Assembly: GCF_000315425.1 (NCBI RefSeq)
Contig: NZ_JH992923.1
Coordinates: 549,155 to 613,154, forward strand
From: Massilia timonae CCUG 45783
GTDB taxonomy: Bacteria > Pseudomonadota > Gammaproteobacteria > Burkholderiales > Burkholderiaceae_D
Reading direction: 5' to 3'
Length of the DNA stretch: 64,000 bases
The notes below the pieces were generated by a model. The model saw only the letters and a list, made by a program, of their open reading frames with translations. It was not told the DNA's origin and did no database searches. Below, piece by piece: positions 27,637 through 36,528 of the stretch; within the stretch, counting starts at the first letter, position 1; the number at the start of each line of letters is the position of its first letter. Both the position numbers and the translations under genes were made by a program.

Positions 27637-27750
27637 GGTGTCGTCTTCGAGATATCGGTTCCCCGGCTTGAGGCAGGGCGCTTGACTCGGGGTCAAACGA
27701 AGTTGGCGCCGGAAGTCGTCCTGGCGCGACCGGTGCGGGCTACTATGTGA

Positions 27751-27769
27751 ACATCATTCTAAAAAATGT
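27751..27769. promoter_or_regulatory. Cluster operator copy 2 (TetR2/P450-1 intergenic)
   Basis: ACATCATTCTAAAAAATGT, extended outward to perfect TGAACAT/ATGTTCA arms (27748-27754 and 27766-27772). It lies 22 bp upstream of the P450 GTG start. It also contains CATTCTAA, the half-site of the palindrome upstream of the IclR gene. Confidence 0.7.
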
Positions 27770-27790
27770 TCAAGTACAAAGGAGACAAGC

Positions 27791-29065
27791 GTGAGCACAG
27801 ATATTGCCGATCTCGACCTGGAAAGCGCCTATTCCTCGGTTTCCGCAACCTACAAGGGCAAGGGTGACCTGCATGCCGCCTGCCGCGCAGCGCGCGCCAC
27901 GTCGCCGATCTTCGTGGGCGACTTCATCCAGCAATTCGGCGTGCCGACCAACGCCGGGATGCAGCAAGGGACGCGCCCGACCTTCGCGCTGTTCCGCCAC
28001 CAGGACGTCATGGCGGTCCTGCGCGACGCCAGCAGCTATACCAGCGGCTTCATCGCCGAGGGGCTCGGCGCCTTCTTCGACGGCCTGATCGTGCTGGCGA
28101 TGGACGGCGAGCAGCACCGCAGCGTGCGTGCGCTGCTGCAGCCGGCCTTCATGCCCGAGACGGTCAACAAATGGCGCGACCAGATCGACGCTGTCATCCG
28201 CAAGGACTTTCTGGAGCCGTTGGTGCCGCTGAAAAAGGCCGACCTGATGGAGTTCGGCCTCGGCTTCCCGATCCGCGAGATGTATGCGCTGATGGGTTTC
28301 CCGACCGATAACACGGAGCAGTACCGCCAGTATGCCGCCTGGGCCCTGGCCATGGTCGGCGGAAACCAGATCGACCCGAGCAAGGCCGCGGAAGCAAAGC
28401 GCAATGCCGGCATCGCGGTCAAGCTGCTGTATGAGGCCATCCATGCGGTCGTGGTGCAACGCCGCGCCACGGGCAGTGCGGGGGACGACCTGATCGGGCG
28501 CCTGCTGCGTGCCGAGCACGAGGGGCGCATGCTCGACGACCACGAGGTGACTACCTTCGTGCGCTCGCTGCTGCCTGCCTCCGGCGAAACCACGACCCGT
28601 ACCTTCAGCTCGGTGATGACGCTGCTCTTGAGCACGCCGGGGCTGCTGGAGCGCGTGCGGGCCGACCGCGCCCTGGTGCCGAAACTGATCGACGAGGCGG
28701 TGCGCTACGAACCAGTGGCGACCTTCAAGGTCCGCGAGACGGCCAAGGAGGTCGAGTTCCATGGCGTGACGATCCCCAAAGGTTCGTTCATCCAGTGCAT
28801 GGTGGCCTCGGCCAATCGCGACGAGGAAGTGTTCGAGCATCCCGACGTGTTCGATATCGATCGCCGCGCCAAGCCTTCATTTGGCTTTGGTTTCGGCCCC
28901 CACATGTGCATCGGCCAGTTCGTCGCCAAGATGGAGCTCAACTGCGCCGTCAATGCGCTGCTCGACCTGTTCCCCAACCTGCGCCTGGATCCGGACCAGC
29001 CGCCGCCTGTGATCGAGGGCGCCCAGCTGCGCGGCGCCGCCCACGTCCACGTCATCTGGGACTGA
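27791..29065 (+). CDS. Cytochrome P450 (first of two paralogues)
   Basis: 424 residues, soluble bacterial class I P450. The heme loop FGFGPHMCIGQF has the thiolate Cys373. ExxR is in DEAVRYEPVA. The I-helix reads ASGETTTRTF, so the usual AG-x-D/E-T has Ser in place of the conserved Gly and Glu as the acid. A paralogue with Cys at the same position (373) is at 38621. Electrons probably come from the ferredoxin at 53573 and the reductase at 59704. GTG start with GGAG upstream. First gene of a three-gene unit. Likely a hydroxylase of a hydrophobic substrate. Confidence 0.93.
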   Translation: MSTDIADLDLESAYSSVSATYKGKGDLHAACRAARATSPIFVGDFIQQFGVPTNAGMQQGTRPTFALFRHQDVMAVLRDASSYTSGFIAEGLGAFFDGLIVLAMDGEQHRSVRALLQPAFMPETVNKWRDQIDAVIRKDFLEPLVPLKKADLMEFGLGFPIREMYALMGFPTDNTEQYRQYAAWALAMVGGNQIDPSKAAEAKRNAGIAVKLLYEAIHAVVVQRRATGSAGDDLIGRLLRAEHEGRMLDDHEVTTFVRSLLPASGETTTRTFSSVMTLLLSTPGLLERVRADRALVPKLIDEAVRYEPVATFKVRETAKEVEFHGVTIPKGSFIQCMVASANRDEEVFEHPDVFDIDRRAKPSFGFGFGPHMCIGQFVAKMELNCAVNALLDLFPNLRLDPDQPPPVIEGAQLRGAAHVHVIWD

Positions 29066-29069
29066 AACC

Positions 29070-30125
29070 ATGAAGACCTTCAAGACGATTCCACAGCGGG
29101 CCGACTTCGACTACCAGTGCCTGGTCGCACCCCAGCAGGTCACGGGGGAGGGCCTGGCCGACCTGCGCGACCATTTCGGCCTCAAGCTGACCAAGCACAT
29201 GCCTTTCGGCTGCGTCCGCGACCGCGACGGCGAGATCTACGCATTCGTGCGCGCCCTGAATGCGCCCGGCAGCAGCCCGAACCCGACCAAGTTCATCTAC
29301 CAGTCGACCCGGGTCGGCGACGGCAAGCAACTCCGCATCGACAAGGCGAAGAGCGGCGGGCAGGCACTCACCATGTTTCCGCAGCGATGGCTGGACAATG
29401 GGACAGCCGGCTGGTCGAGCCTGGAGGGCGAGCCAGGCAAGCCGTGGCGCCTGACCGCATCCGGCACGCAGTTCAGCTGGAAGGAGGAAGGCCTGTTCGA
29501 TCTTGCCGGCACCCTGCTCGGGAATGGCATGCAGTGGTACCTGCCGGGCCGCGACTGGGGAACCTTCTACGTGTCGCAGCTGTACGATGTCGCAGGCACA
29601 TGCGAGGGGCGGCCAGTGAAGGGAATCATCACCCTCGACCAGGCCTGGATGGCCGAAGGCGGGGCGATCCACTTCCAGAAAGACCTCGTGGTCAACAACA
29701 AGATGCACGTGATCTGGTGGACCTTCGCCACCGTCTATACTGACGGCAGCTGGGACAGCGGGTCCTTCATGGTCGGGCACGGGAACCTGGGCTATGCCAT
29801 CTTCCAGAACCACAAAGGGGAGATTCGCTGCACGACCGACATCGAGGGGCAGGTCGTCCACAAGCCGGGATCGTATTTCGTGGACAGCGCGCATATCGTC
29901 CTGGACGGTGTCGAGCGCTGGGAGTTCCTACCTGATCCGAAGGGCGAAATGGTCGACTTCGTGGGCGGTTTCCCGATTACTGCCCAGCAGGAAGGGCGCT
30001 GGCGCCGCGTCGGCGACACGCGCGAGCCCGATCGCTCCCTGGGCTGGGGCGAAACCGACCGGCGCAACGGCAGCGCGCGAGACGTACCCGGTGACGAGTT
30101 GCCGACCGCAGGAGAATCCCCATGA
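29070..30125 (+). CDS. Uncharacterised protein, possibly AttH/CrtC-like lipocalin fold
   Basis: 351 residues, no signal peptide. Beta-strand-rich with many Trp/Tyr/Phe (MFPQRWLDNGTAGWSSLEGE; NNKMHVIWWTFATVYTDGSW). The overall pattern recalls AttH/hydroxyneurosporene-synthase (CrtC)-like double lipocalin proteins, some of which are cofactor-free hydratases of isoprenoids; I hold this loosely. It starts 4 bp after P450-1 and overlaps the next gene (ATGA), so it is tightly tied to P450 chemistry. The final 30 residues are charged and low complexity. Confidence 0.6.
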   Translation: MKTFKTIPQRADFDYQCLVAPQQVTGEGLADLRDHFGLKLTKHMPFGCVRDRDGEIYAFVRALNAPGSSPNPTKFIYQSTRVGDGKQLRIDKAKSGGQALTMFPQRWLDNGTAGWSSLEGEPGKPWRLTASGTQFSWKEEGLFDLAGTLLGNGMQWYLPGRDWGTFYVSQLYDVAGTCEGRPVKGIITLDQAWMAEGGAIHFQKDLVVNNKMHVIWWTFATVYTDGSWDSGSFMVGHGNLGYAIFQNHKGEIRCTTDIEGQVVHKPGSYFVDSAHIVLDGVERWEFLPDPKGEMVDFVGGFPITAQQEGRWRRVGDTREPDRSLGWGETDRRNGSARDVPGDELPTAGESP

Positions 30126-30478
30126 GCATGGACACGGATCCCATTCGCCGCTTCCTCCACACTCAGGCGGCATGCTGGAACGCCGGCGACAAGGCGGGTT
30201 TCCTGTCGGCCTACCGCGAGGCCGCTCCGGCCGGATTGACCATCGAGTACGTCGGCCAGCCCGCTTCCGATGGCTGGCCGGTGCTGGACGCGATGTGGGC
30301 CAGGCAGAACGCCGCCATCGCGATCGAAGAAGTGGCGCTGATCGTCAACGGAAACGAAGCCGCCTGCCATAACCGGAACCTGGTGAGGGGAACGGAGCGC
30401 GCCATCGAAACGATCGAGCTCTATCGCTTCGACAGCGAAGGGCGGCTAGCCGTGCGCTATTTCATCGCCAGGCCCTGA
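30122..30478 (+). CDS. SnoaL/NTF2-like protein
   Basis: 118 residues with the NTF2-like cone fold pattern: an N-terminal helix (IRRFLHTQAACWNAGDKAGF, LSAYREAAP) and strands ending in IETIELYRFDSEGRLAVRYF. Members include ketosteroid isomerase-like and polyketide cyclase enzymes, so an isomerase or hydratase role in the pathway is plausible. The ATG overlaps the upstream stop. Last gene of the P450-1 unit. Confidence 0.75.
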   Translation: MSMDTDPIRRFLHTQAACWNAGDKAGFLSAYREAAPAGLTIEYVGQPASDGWPVLDAMWARQNAAIAIEEVALIVNGNEAACHNRNLVRGTERAIETIELYRFDSEGRLAVRYFIARP

Positions 30479-30523
30479 GCCTACCGTAGAAGTCAGTCGA
30501 CAATTTCCAGAAACCTGTATATA

Positions 30524-30551
30524 TTGAACAGAAATAGCCATTCTGTACAAT
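30524..30551 (+). promoter_or_regulatory. Promoter with cluster operator copy 3 in its spacer
   Basis: TTGAAC (30524-30529), 16-bp spacer, TACAAT (30546-30551). The operator ACAGAAATAGCCATTCTGT occupies 30528-30546, filling the spacer and touching both hexamers; its outer six bases are perfectly inverted (ACAGAA/TTCTGT). This is the classic geometry for a repressor that occludes RNA polymerase. Drives the AhpD-like gene and the long CoA-metabolism operon. Confidence 0.7.
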
Positions 30552-30651
30552 AATTCGAGCCGCGCCAGATCGTACGAGCGACTGCGGCACAGGAGACATG
30601 GATGACCCGGCTACTGCAGTGTGCAGGCTGGCGTGCCGGCGGGAGACGGCC

Positions 30652-31167
30652 ATGACGCGCTTGCCAACCGTTCCGCTCGCCGGCTTCCCGCCATCGCTGG
30701 CTGCGGCCGTCGAGCGTGGACGCGCCAGCCGGATGCTCAGCTCGACTGTCCCGGTGCAGGTCTGGGCCCACCGCCCGGAGCTCGCCGAAGCCTGGCTCGC
30801 CACGCTCGAGGCAATCCATTCGCGCGGCCTGTTGCCCGGGCGACTGCGCGAACTGGTGCGGCTGAAAATCGCTTCCATCACGACGTGCAAGGCCTGTCAG
30901 CTGGCCCGCAAGGACGATGCGGTGAGCGAGGAGGACATCGCCTGCCTGGCATCCGGCGACGCGCGCTTCAGCCCGCCGGAACAGGCTGCCTTGCACTATG
31001 CGGAGCTGTTCGCTGCCGATTACATGGCCATCGACGATGCCGTGTTCGACGCGCTCAAGCGCCACTACACCACGCCTGAAATCGTCGAACTGAACATGTT
31101 CTGTGCGCTGATGCTGGCAGGCGGGCGCATGACCTACGTGCAGCAGGCCTACGAGCCGGGGGCGTGA
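30652..31167 (+). CDS. AhpD/carboxymuconolactone decarboxylase-like protein
   Basis: 171 residues, alpha-helical CMD fold. The core is LRELVRLKIASITTCKACQL followed by ARKDD, with the CxxC redox pair (CKAC) but Arg where many AhpD proteins have His. This family includes peroxidases and decarboxylases/lactonases of aromatic pathways. ATG 30652 with GGGAG six bases upstream is preferred over one at 30598 whose AGGAG is too close. Its stop overlaps the CoA-transferase start (TGATG). Confidence 0.75.
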   Translation: MTRLPTVPLAGFPPSLAAAVERGRASRMLSSTVPVQVWAHRPELAEAWLATLEAIHSRGLLPGRLRELVRLKIASITTCKACQLARKDDAVSEEDIACLASGDARFSPPEQAALHYAELFAADYMAIDDAVFDALKRHYTTPEIVELNMFCALMLAGGRMTYVQQAYEPGA

Positions 31168-33440
31168 TGGACAAACCGATCCTCCACCAGATCCGGGTGA
31201 TCGAATTCGCCAGCGGCATCGCGGGACCGGCGGCCGGATTGCAGCTGTCCGAGGCCGGCGCGGAGGTGATCCGAGTCGAGACGCCCGCCATGTCGGACGA
31301 TACCGATTCGGTCCTGTTCTCCGTACTTAACCGCGGCAAGCAACGGCTCGCGCTCGACCTGGATACCCCGGCCGGCAAGGCGGCGCTGGCCTCACTGCTC
31401 AGGGGCGCCGACGTGCTGCTGCACGACCTCACCCCGGCGCAGGCCGCTGCGCATGGACTGGACGATGGGGCGCTGGCCGCCGTGAACCCGCAGCTGGTTG
31501 TGTCGGCGATCGGGGGCTGGCCGCGCAGGCATCCTCTGGCCGAGGCGCCGCCGCGCGAGACCCTGGTGCTGGCGCGGCTGGGATTGCTGGACGAGCAGCC
31601 CGGCCACCGTCCGGGCACGGTGTTCGTGCGCATGCCTTTTGCCGGCTGGCTCGCGGCCTGGTTCAGCGCCATCGGCGTGATGGCCCGGCTGGTAGCACGC
31701 CGCCGCGACGGCCGCGGCGGCACCGCGCATACCAGCCTGGCACAGGCGGCGCTCGCGCCGATGAGCATGCACTGGTCGCGGGCAGAACGCCCGACGCCGG
31801 TGTTCGCCAAGGGATTGTCCAAGGACACGCCGATCCCGCTGCACCGGTGCGCCGATGGCGCATGGGTGCACGTGCATTACTCGCCCGACGAGGCGCCCTG
31901 GATGGCGGAAGCGCTGGCCGGCATGGGCCCGGACGCCGTGGCGGCGGAAAACGCCAAGTACCCACCGAGTCACGTGGCGCCCAATTTCGGCGCGAACAAA
32001 GCCATCATGGCCACCCGGCCGGCATGCGACTGGGTCCGCCACTTCTGGGAACATGATGTCGCAGCCCAGGTCGCCGCCCCCTTCGGCGCAATCTACGCCA
32101 GCGCCCAGGCGCGCGCCAACGGCTACGTGGTCGAGGTCGAAGACCGCGAGCGGGGAAGGGTGCTGCAGCCGGGGCCGGCCTACCTGACCCAGCCGCCACC
32201 GCGGGTGCGAGGGCCGCTGGCGGGTCGGGATCCCGCACCGCTTCCCGGAGCGCCGGCCACGTTGGCGGCGCCGGCGCCGGCGCCGCTACAGGCGGCTGGA
32301 ATACCCATGCCGCCGCTGGCCGGGATGAAGGTGCTCGACCTGGGCGCCTACCTGGCCGGTCCCTTTGCCACCATGCTGCTGGCCGACCTCGGCGCCGAGG
32401 TCATCAAGGTCGAACCGCCGGCGGGCGACGCCATGCGGCGGCTGGAACGGATCTTCGCCGGAACCCAGCGCGGCAAGCTCGGCGTCGCGCTCAAGCTCGG
32501 CGAGGCCGGGGCACAGGAGGCGCTCGAGAAACTGGTGCGCTGGGCGGATGTCGTGCACCACAACATCCGCCTGCCCGCCGCGCGCAAGCTCGGCATCGAC
32601 CATGCGGCGCTCAGCCGGATCAACCCGGCCCTGGTGTTCTGCCACATCAGTTCCTATGGACCCGAGGGTGAGCAGAAGGACTGGCCGGGCTTCGACCAGC
32701 TGATGCAGGCGGCCTGCGGCTGGGAGGTCGAGTGCGGCGGCCAGGGCAATCCGCCGATGTGGCTGCGCTTCGGCGTGGGCGACTACCTGGCCGCGCTGTC
32801 GTCCGTGTTCGCGGTGCTGCTGGCGCATTACCGCCGGCTCGAAACCGGGGAAGGGCAGATGGTGGCCTCGTCCCTGCTCGGCGCCACCCTGCCGACGGTG
32901 GCCGAGGCCGTGATGCTGCCCGACGGCGCGATCACGCCGATCGCGCACCTCGACGCGGCCCAGACCGGGCTGTCGCCGGACCACCGGCTGTACGGCTGCA
33001 GCGATGGCTGGCTTGCGCTGGCCGCGTTCGACGGGCGCGAACGGGAGGCCCTGGCGCAGCTGGCCGGCGCGACGGTCCGGGAGCGCGAGGCGTGGTTCGC
33101 CGCACGGCCGCGGGAACTCGCGCTGGAAGCACTGCGCGGCGCCGGCGTGCCGTCCGAGCCGGTGCTGGAGTCGCAGGGCGAGGCCTTCCTCGACGACCCG
33201 GCCTGCGCTGCGGCCGGCCTGCATGCGCGCTACCGCCATGCGGTGTACGGAGAACTTGAACAGGTCGGCGCCTATTGGGACTTCGGCGACCTGCCATTGA
33301 AACTGGACCGTCCGCCGCCGGCGCTGGGCGAACACAGCGCCCAGGTCTGGGAGCGGCTCGGGTTCGGACCGGCCCAGGTCGATGCGCTGGAGCGCCAGGG
33401 GCTGACCGTCCTGAAGACCCCATCCACAGGAAACCCATGA
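31167..33440 (+). CDS. Fused tandem family III CoA transferase (CaiB/BaiF-like)
   Basis: 757 residues made of two CaiB/BaiF domains in one chain: residues 1 to about 375 (QIRVIEFASGIAGPAAGLQL) and about 385 to 745 (MKVLDLGAYLAGPFATMLLA). An Ala/Pro linker joins them. Single-domain family members are about 400 residues and work as interlocked dimers. Oddly, the catalytic Asp expected in the GxGQxVDVS motif is absent from both halves (GGTAHTSLAQ and GQMVASSLLG), so it may be a racemase-like, binding or divergent enzyme. It follows the AhpD-like gene and overlaps the SDR (ATGA). Confidence 0.88.
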   Translation: MDKPILHQIRVIEFASGIAGPAAGLQLSEAGAEVIRVETPAMSDDTDSVLFSVLNRGKQRLALDLDTPAGKAALASLLRGADVLLHDLTPAQAAAHGLDDGALAAVNPQLVVSAIGGWPRRHPLAEAPPRETLVLARLGLLDEQPGHRPGTVFVRMPFAGWLAAWFSAIGVMARLVARRRDGRGGTAHTSLAQAALAPMSMHWSRAERPTPVFAKGLSKDTPIPLHRCADGAWVHVHYSPDEAPWMAEALAGMGPDAVAAENAKYPPSHVAPNFGANKAIMATRPACDWVRHFWEHDVAAQVAAPFGAIYASAQARANGYVVEVEDRERGRVLQPGPAYLTQPPPRVRGPLAGRDPAPLPGAPATLAAPAPAPLQAAGIPMPPLAGMKVLDLGAYLAGPFATMLLADLGAEVIKVEPPAGDAMRRLERIFAGTQRGKLGVALKLGEAGAQEALEKLVRWADVVHHNIRLPAARKLGIDHAALSRINPALVFCHISSYGPEGEQKDWPGFDQLMQAACGWEVECGGQGNPPMWLRFGVGDYLAALSSVFAVLLAHYRRLETGEGQMVASSLLGATLPTVAEAVMLPDGAITPIAHLDAAQTGLSPDHRLYGCSDGWLALAAFDGREREALAQLAGATVREREAWFAARPRELALEALRGAGVPSEPVLESQGEAFLDDPACAAAGLHARYRHAVYGELEQVGAYWDFGDLPLKLDRPPPALGEHSAQVWERLGFGPAQVDALERQGLTVLKTPSTGNP

Positions 33441-34174
33441 ACGACCTCGATTTTTCCGGAAAGACCGTCCTCGTCGTCGGCGGCTCCAGCGGCATCGGCA
33501 ACGGCATTGCCCAGGCCTTCCGCGCGCGCGGCGCCGACGTGCACGTATGGGGCACGCGGCCGGGCGCCGGCGACTATGCCGGCGAGCCCGGCTCGGACCT
33601 GGAAGGCCTGCATTACGCCCGGGTCGACGTCGCCGACGCGGACGCCGTCGCCACGGTGGCAGTACCGTTCGACCGTCTCGACGTGCTGGTGTGCGCCCAG
33701 GGCATCGTGCGCTACCGGCGCGAGGAATTCAAGCTGCCCGCATTCCGCGAGGTCGTCAACGTGAACCTGGTCAGCCTGATGGCCTGCGGCGACCGCTTCC
33801 ACGACATGCTCGCACGCGCGGGCGGTTCGATGATCATCGTCAGCTCGGCGGCCGCCTTCCACTCGACGGTCGGGACGCCGGCCTATAACGCATCGAAGAC
33901 AGGCGCGTTCGGCCTGACCCGCACGCTCGGCGAAGCCTGGGCCCGCGACGGCATCCGGGTCAACGGCATCGCACCGGGGCTGGTCGCGACAAAACTGACC
34001 CGGGTCACCACGGATCGCCCCGAGCGGCTCGAAGCCTCGCTCAGGAAGATACCGCTGGGCCGCCTCGGCACGCCCGCCGACATGGCAGGTGCGGCGCTGT
34101 TCCTCGCTTCGCCGCTTGCGGCCTACGTGCTGGGGCAGACGCTGCTGGTCGACGGCGGCCTGTTGCTTGCATGA
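33437..34174 (+). CDS. Short-chain dehydrogenase/reductase (SDR)
   Basis: 245 residues, classical SDR. Cofactor motif VVGGSSGIGNGIAQAF, structural NAG-equivalent CAQG, catalytic Ser in IVSSAAAF and YNASK (Tyr-x3-Lys). The end is VDGGLLLA. ATG overlaps the CoA-transferase stop. Probably oxidises a hydroxyacyl-CoA or ring alcohol to the ketone with NAD(P). Confidence 0.9.
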   Translation: MNDLDFSGKTVLVVGGSSGIGNGIAQAFRARGADVHVWGTRPGAGDYAGEPGSDLEGLHYARVDVADADAVATVAVPFDRLDVLVCAQGIVRYRREEFKLPAFREVVNVNLVSLMACGDRFHDMLARAGGSMIIVSSAAAFHSTVGTPAYNASKTGAFGLTRTLGEAWARDGIRVNGIAPGLVATKLTRVTTDRPERLEASLRKIPLGRLGTPADMAGAALFLASPLAAYVLGQTLLVDGGLLLA

Positions 34175-34195
34175 GACTGAACACGGGAGACTGAG

Positions 34196-35470
34196 ATGGC
34201 ATGGGATTTCGAAACCGACGCGGCGTTCCAGGCCGAGCTGGACTGGATGGCGCAATTTGTACGCAACGAGGTGGCGCCGCTCGAGCATGTGCTGGGCAGC
34301 CCGTGGAATATCCACGATCCGCGCTTCGAACTGCTGGTGCGCCCGCTGCAGCGGCAGGTGCGCGAGCGCAGCCTGTGGGCCTGCCACCTCGGGCCGGAAC
34401 TGGGCGGCGCAGGTTTCGGCCAGGTCAAGCTCGGCCTGATGAACGAAATCCTGGGGCGCGCGCTGTTCGCGCCCATCGTCTTCGGCGCCCACGCGCCCGA
34501 TTCGGGCAATTGCGAAATCCTTGCGGCCTACGGCACGGAGGAGCAAAAGGCGCGCTTCCTGGCGCCGCTGCTGGCCAACGAAGTCGTTTCCTGCTTCGCC
34601 ATGACCGAGCCGCAGGGCGGCGCCGACCCCAAGGTGTTCACCTCGCGCGCGGTAAGGGATGGCGACGACTGGGTCATCGACGGACAAAAATGGTTTGCAT
34701 CGAACGCACGCTACGCGGCATTCTTCATCGTCATGGCGGTCACCGATCCGGATGCGCCTGTCTACCAGGGCATGAGCATGTTCGTCGTGCCGGCCGATAC
34801 GCCGGGAATCGAGATCATCCGCAATGTCGGGGTCGCGGACGACCCGGAAGCCACCCACGCCTACCTGAATTTCGCCGGGGTGCGGGTGGGGGTCGATTGC
34901 ATGCTGGGCGAACCGGGCGCCGCATTCGCCATTGCGCAGGTGCGGCTGGGAGGCGGCCGGGTGCACCATGCGATGCGCGTGATCGGCCAGGCTCAGGGCG
35001 CGCTCGACGCCCTGTGCGAGCGTGCGCTTTCGCGCAGCACGCAGGGCTCGCTCCTGGCGGACAAGCAGATGGTTCAGGAGAAGATCGCGGACGCCTGGAT
35101 CCAGCTCGAACAGTTCCGGCTGCTGGTCATGCGCACTGCCTGGCGCATCGACAAGTATCACGACTACCAGAAGGTACGCAAGGACATCGCCGCCGTGAAG
35201 GCGACCATGCCCAAGGTCCTCCACGACATCGCGTCGAGTGCGCTCCAGGTGCATGGCTCGATCGGCGTCTCGACCGAGATGCCCTTCGTCGGCCTGATCG
35301 TGCGTGCCTACCAGATGGGACTCGCGGACGGGCCGACCGAGGTGCACAAGGTGACCGTCGCGCGCCAGCTGTTGCGCGATTACGTAGCCTGTGAAGACCT
35401 GTTCCCCGATTACCATCGCCCGACCGCCGCCGCCGCCGCCGCGGAAAAATTCCGGCCGGTGCTGGGATGA
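34196..35470 (+). CDS. Acyl-CoA dehydrogenase, ACAD10/11-like
   Basis: 424 residues. FAD-site motif CFAMTEPQGGADPKVF, substrate/FAD region DGQKWFASNARYAAFF, then RVHHAMRVIGQAQGALDALC, and C-terminal LQVHGSIGVSTEMPF with PTEVHKVTVARQLL in the region of the catalytic base. This subgroup is the one associated with APH-type kinases, and the next gene is such a kinase, overlapping by 4 bp. In the known pathway a 4-hydroxyacyl-CoA is phosphorylated and the ACAD eliminates phosphate to give an enoyl-CoA. Confidence 0.9.
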   Translation: MAWDFETDAAFQAELDWMAQFVRNEVAPLEHVLGSPWNIHDPRFELLVRPLQRQVRERSLWACHLGPELGGAGFGQVKLGLMNEILGRALFAPIVFGAHAPDSGNCEILAAYGTEEQKARFLAPLLANEVVSCFAMTEPQGGADPKVFTSRAVRDGDDWVIDGQKWFASNARYAAFFIVMAVTDPDAPVYQGMSMFVVPADTPGIEIIRNVGVADDPEATHAYLNFAGVRVGVDCMLGEPGAAFAIAQVRLGGGRVHHAMRVIGQAQGALDALCERALSRSTQGSLLADKQMVQEKIADAWIQLEQFRLLVMRTAWRIDKYHDYQKVRKDIAAVKATMPKVLHDIASSALQVHGSIGVSTEMPFVGLIVRAYQMGLADGPTEVHKVTVARQLLRDYVACEDLFPDYHRPTAAAAAAEKFRPVLG

Positions 35471-36528
35471 GCGGCGCGGCCAACGAGACCAGGCCCGACC
35501 TGGATGCGCTGGCGCGCTGGATGGATGCGCAGGGGATCGGGGCAGGGCAGCTGAGGCGCGTCACGGCGCTGACCGGCGGCACGCAGAACGTACTGCTGCG
35601 CTTCGAGCGCGGCACCGGACAGGCCTATGTGCTGCGCTGCCCGCGCCAGGGCGCGCCAGCGGAGGTTCAGCGCGGCTTCCTGCGCGAGGCACGGCTGCTG
35701 CAGGCGCTGTCCGGCAGCGCGGTGCCGCATCCGGCCCTGGTCGCGTCCTGCGCCGACGCGACCGTTCTGGGGGTGCCGTTCTACCTGATGGCGCCCGTCG
35801 ACGGCTTCACGGCCACCCCGAATCCCCTGCGCGGGCGCTACGCCGAGCGTGCCGACTGGCGCCGGGAGATGGGCTTGTCGATGGTGGATGGCTTGCTGCG
35901 GCTTGCCGAGATCGACCCGTGCCGGGTCGGCCTGGATGATTTCGGCAAGCCCGACGGCTTCCTCGAGCGTCAGGTTCCGCGCTGGCTGCGCCACCTGGAC
36001 GCGTGCCGGCAGTACGCCGGCTGGCCGGGGCCGGAATCGCTGCCCGGCGTGGCGGAGGTGGCGCAGTGGCTGGGCGAACGGGTGCCGAAGCACTTCACTC
36101 CTGGCCTGCTGCATGGTGATTATCACCTCGGCAACGTGATGTTCAGGCACGACCGTCCGGTGCTGGCCGCGATCATCGACTGGGAGCTGGCCACGGTGGG
36201 CGATCCGCTGCTCGACCTGGGATGGCTGGTCGCCACCTGGCCCGATGCCGAGGGACGCGGCGCCGGGACGATCCGCGTCACGCCAGCGCAGGGACTGGCA
36301 TCGAGCGCTGAACTGGTTGAGCGCTACCGCGAAGGCAGCCGGCGCGACCTGTCGGCCTTCGACTGGTACCTCACGCTGGCGCGCTTCAAGCTGGGCATCA
36401 TGCTCGAAGCCAGTCATGCGCGGTCCTGCGCCGGCCAGGCGGACTATGGAACCGGTGTGCGGCACCATGCTTCGGCGCTACGCCTGCTCGGCCAGGCGCT
36501 GTCTTCGATCGAGGGGAGCCATGCGTAG
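35467..36528 (+). CDS. APH-family phosphotransferase (acyl-CoA hydroxyl kinase-like)
   Basis: 353 residues, aminoglycoside-phosphotransferase-like kinase. Glycine-rich start ALTGGTQNVLLRFERG, catalytic loop LHGDYHLGNVMF (His-x-Asp...Asn) and metal-binding Asp in IIDWELATVGDPLLDLGWLV. Co-translated with the ACAD10/11-like dehydrogenase (ATGA), a pairing found fused in animal ACAD10/11 and as separate genes in bacterial levulinate catabolism. An antibiotic-resistance role is unlikely in this context. Overlaps the MFS gene by 8 bp. Confidence 0.88.
   Translation: MSGAANETRPDLDALARWMDAQGIGAGQLRRVTALTGGTQNVLLRFERGTGQAYVLRCPRQGAPAEVQRGFLREARLLQALSGSAVPHPALVASCADATVLGVPFYLMAPVDGFTATPNPLRGRYAERADWRREMGLSMVDGLLRLAEIDPCRVGLDDFGKPDGFLERQVPRWLRHLDACRQYAGWPGPESLPGVAEVAQWLGERVPKHFTPGLLHGDYHLGNVMFRHDRPVLAAIIDWELATVGDPLLDLGWLVATWPDAEGRGAGTIRVTPAQGLASSAELVERYREGSRRDLSAFDWYLTLARFKLGIMLEASHARSCAGQADYGTGVRHHASALRLLGQALSSIEGSHA

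Noticed and set aside
33272..35416. A 714-codon minus-strand frame opposite the SDR and ACAD genes
   Set aside because: Antisense shadow; the same His/Asp/Arg-rich composition and no start signal.
35467..36528. Aminoglycoside resistance gene
   Set aside because: The APH fold is shared, but co-translation with an ACAD10/11-like dehydrogenase in a CoA operon points to metabolite phosphorylation.
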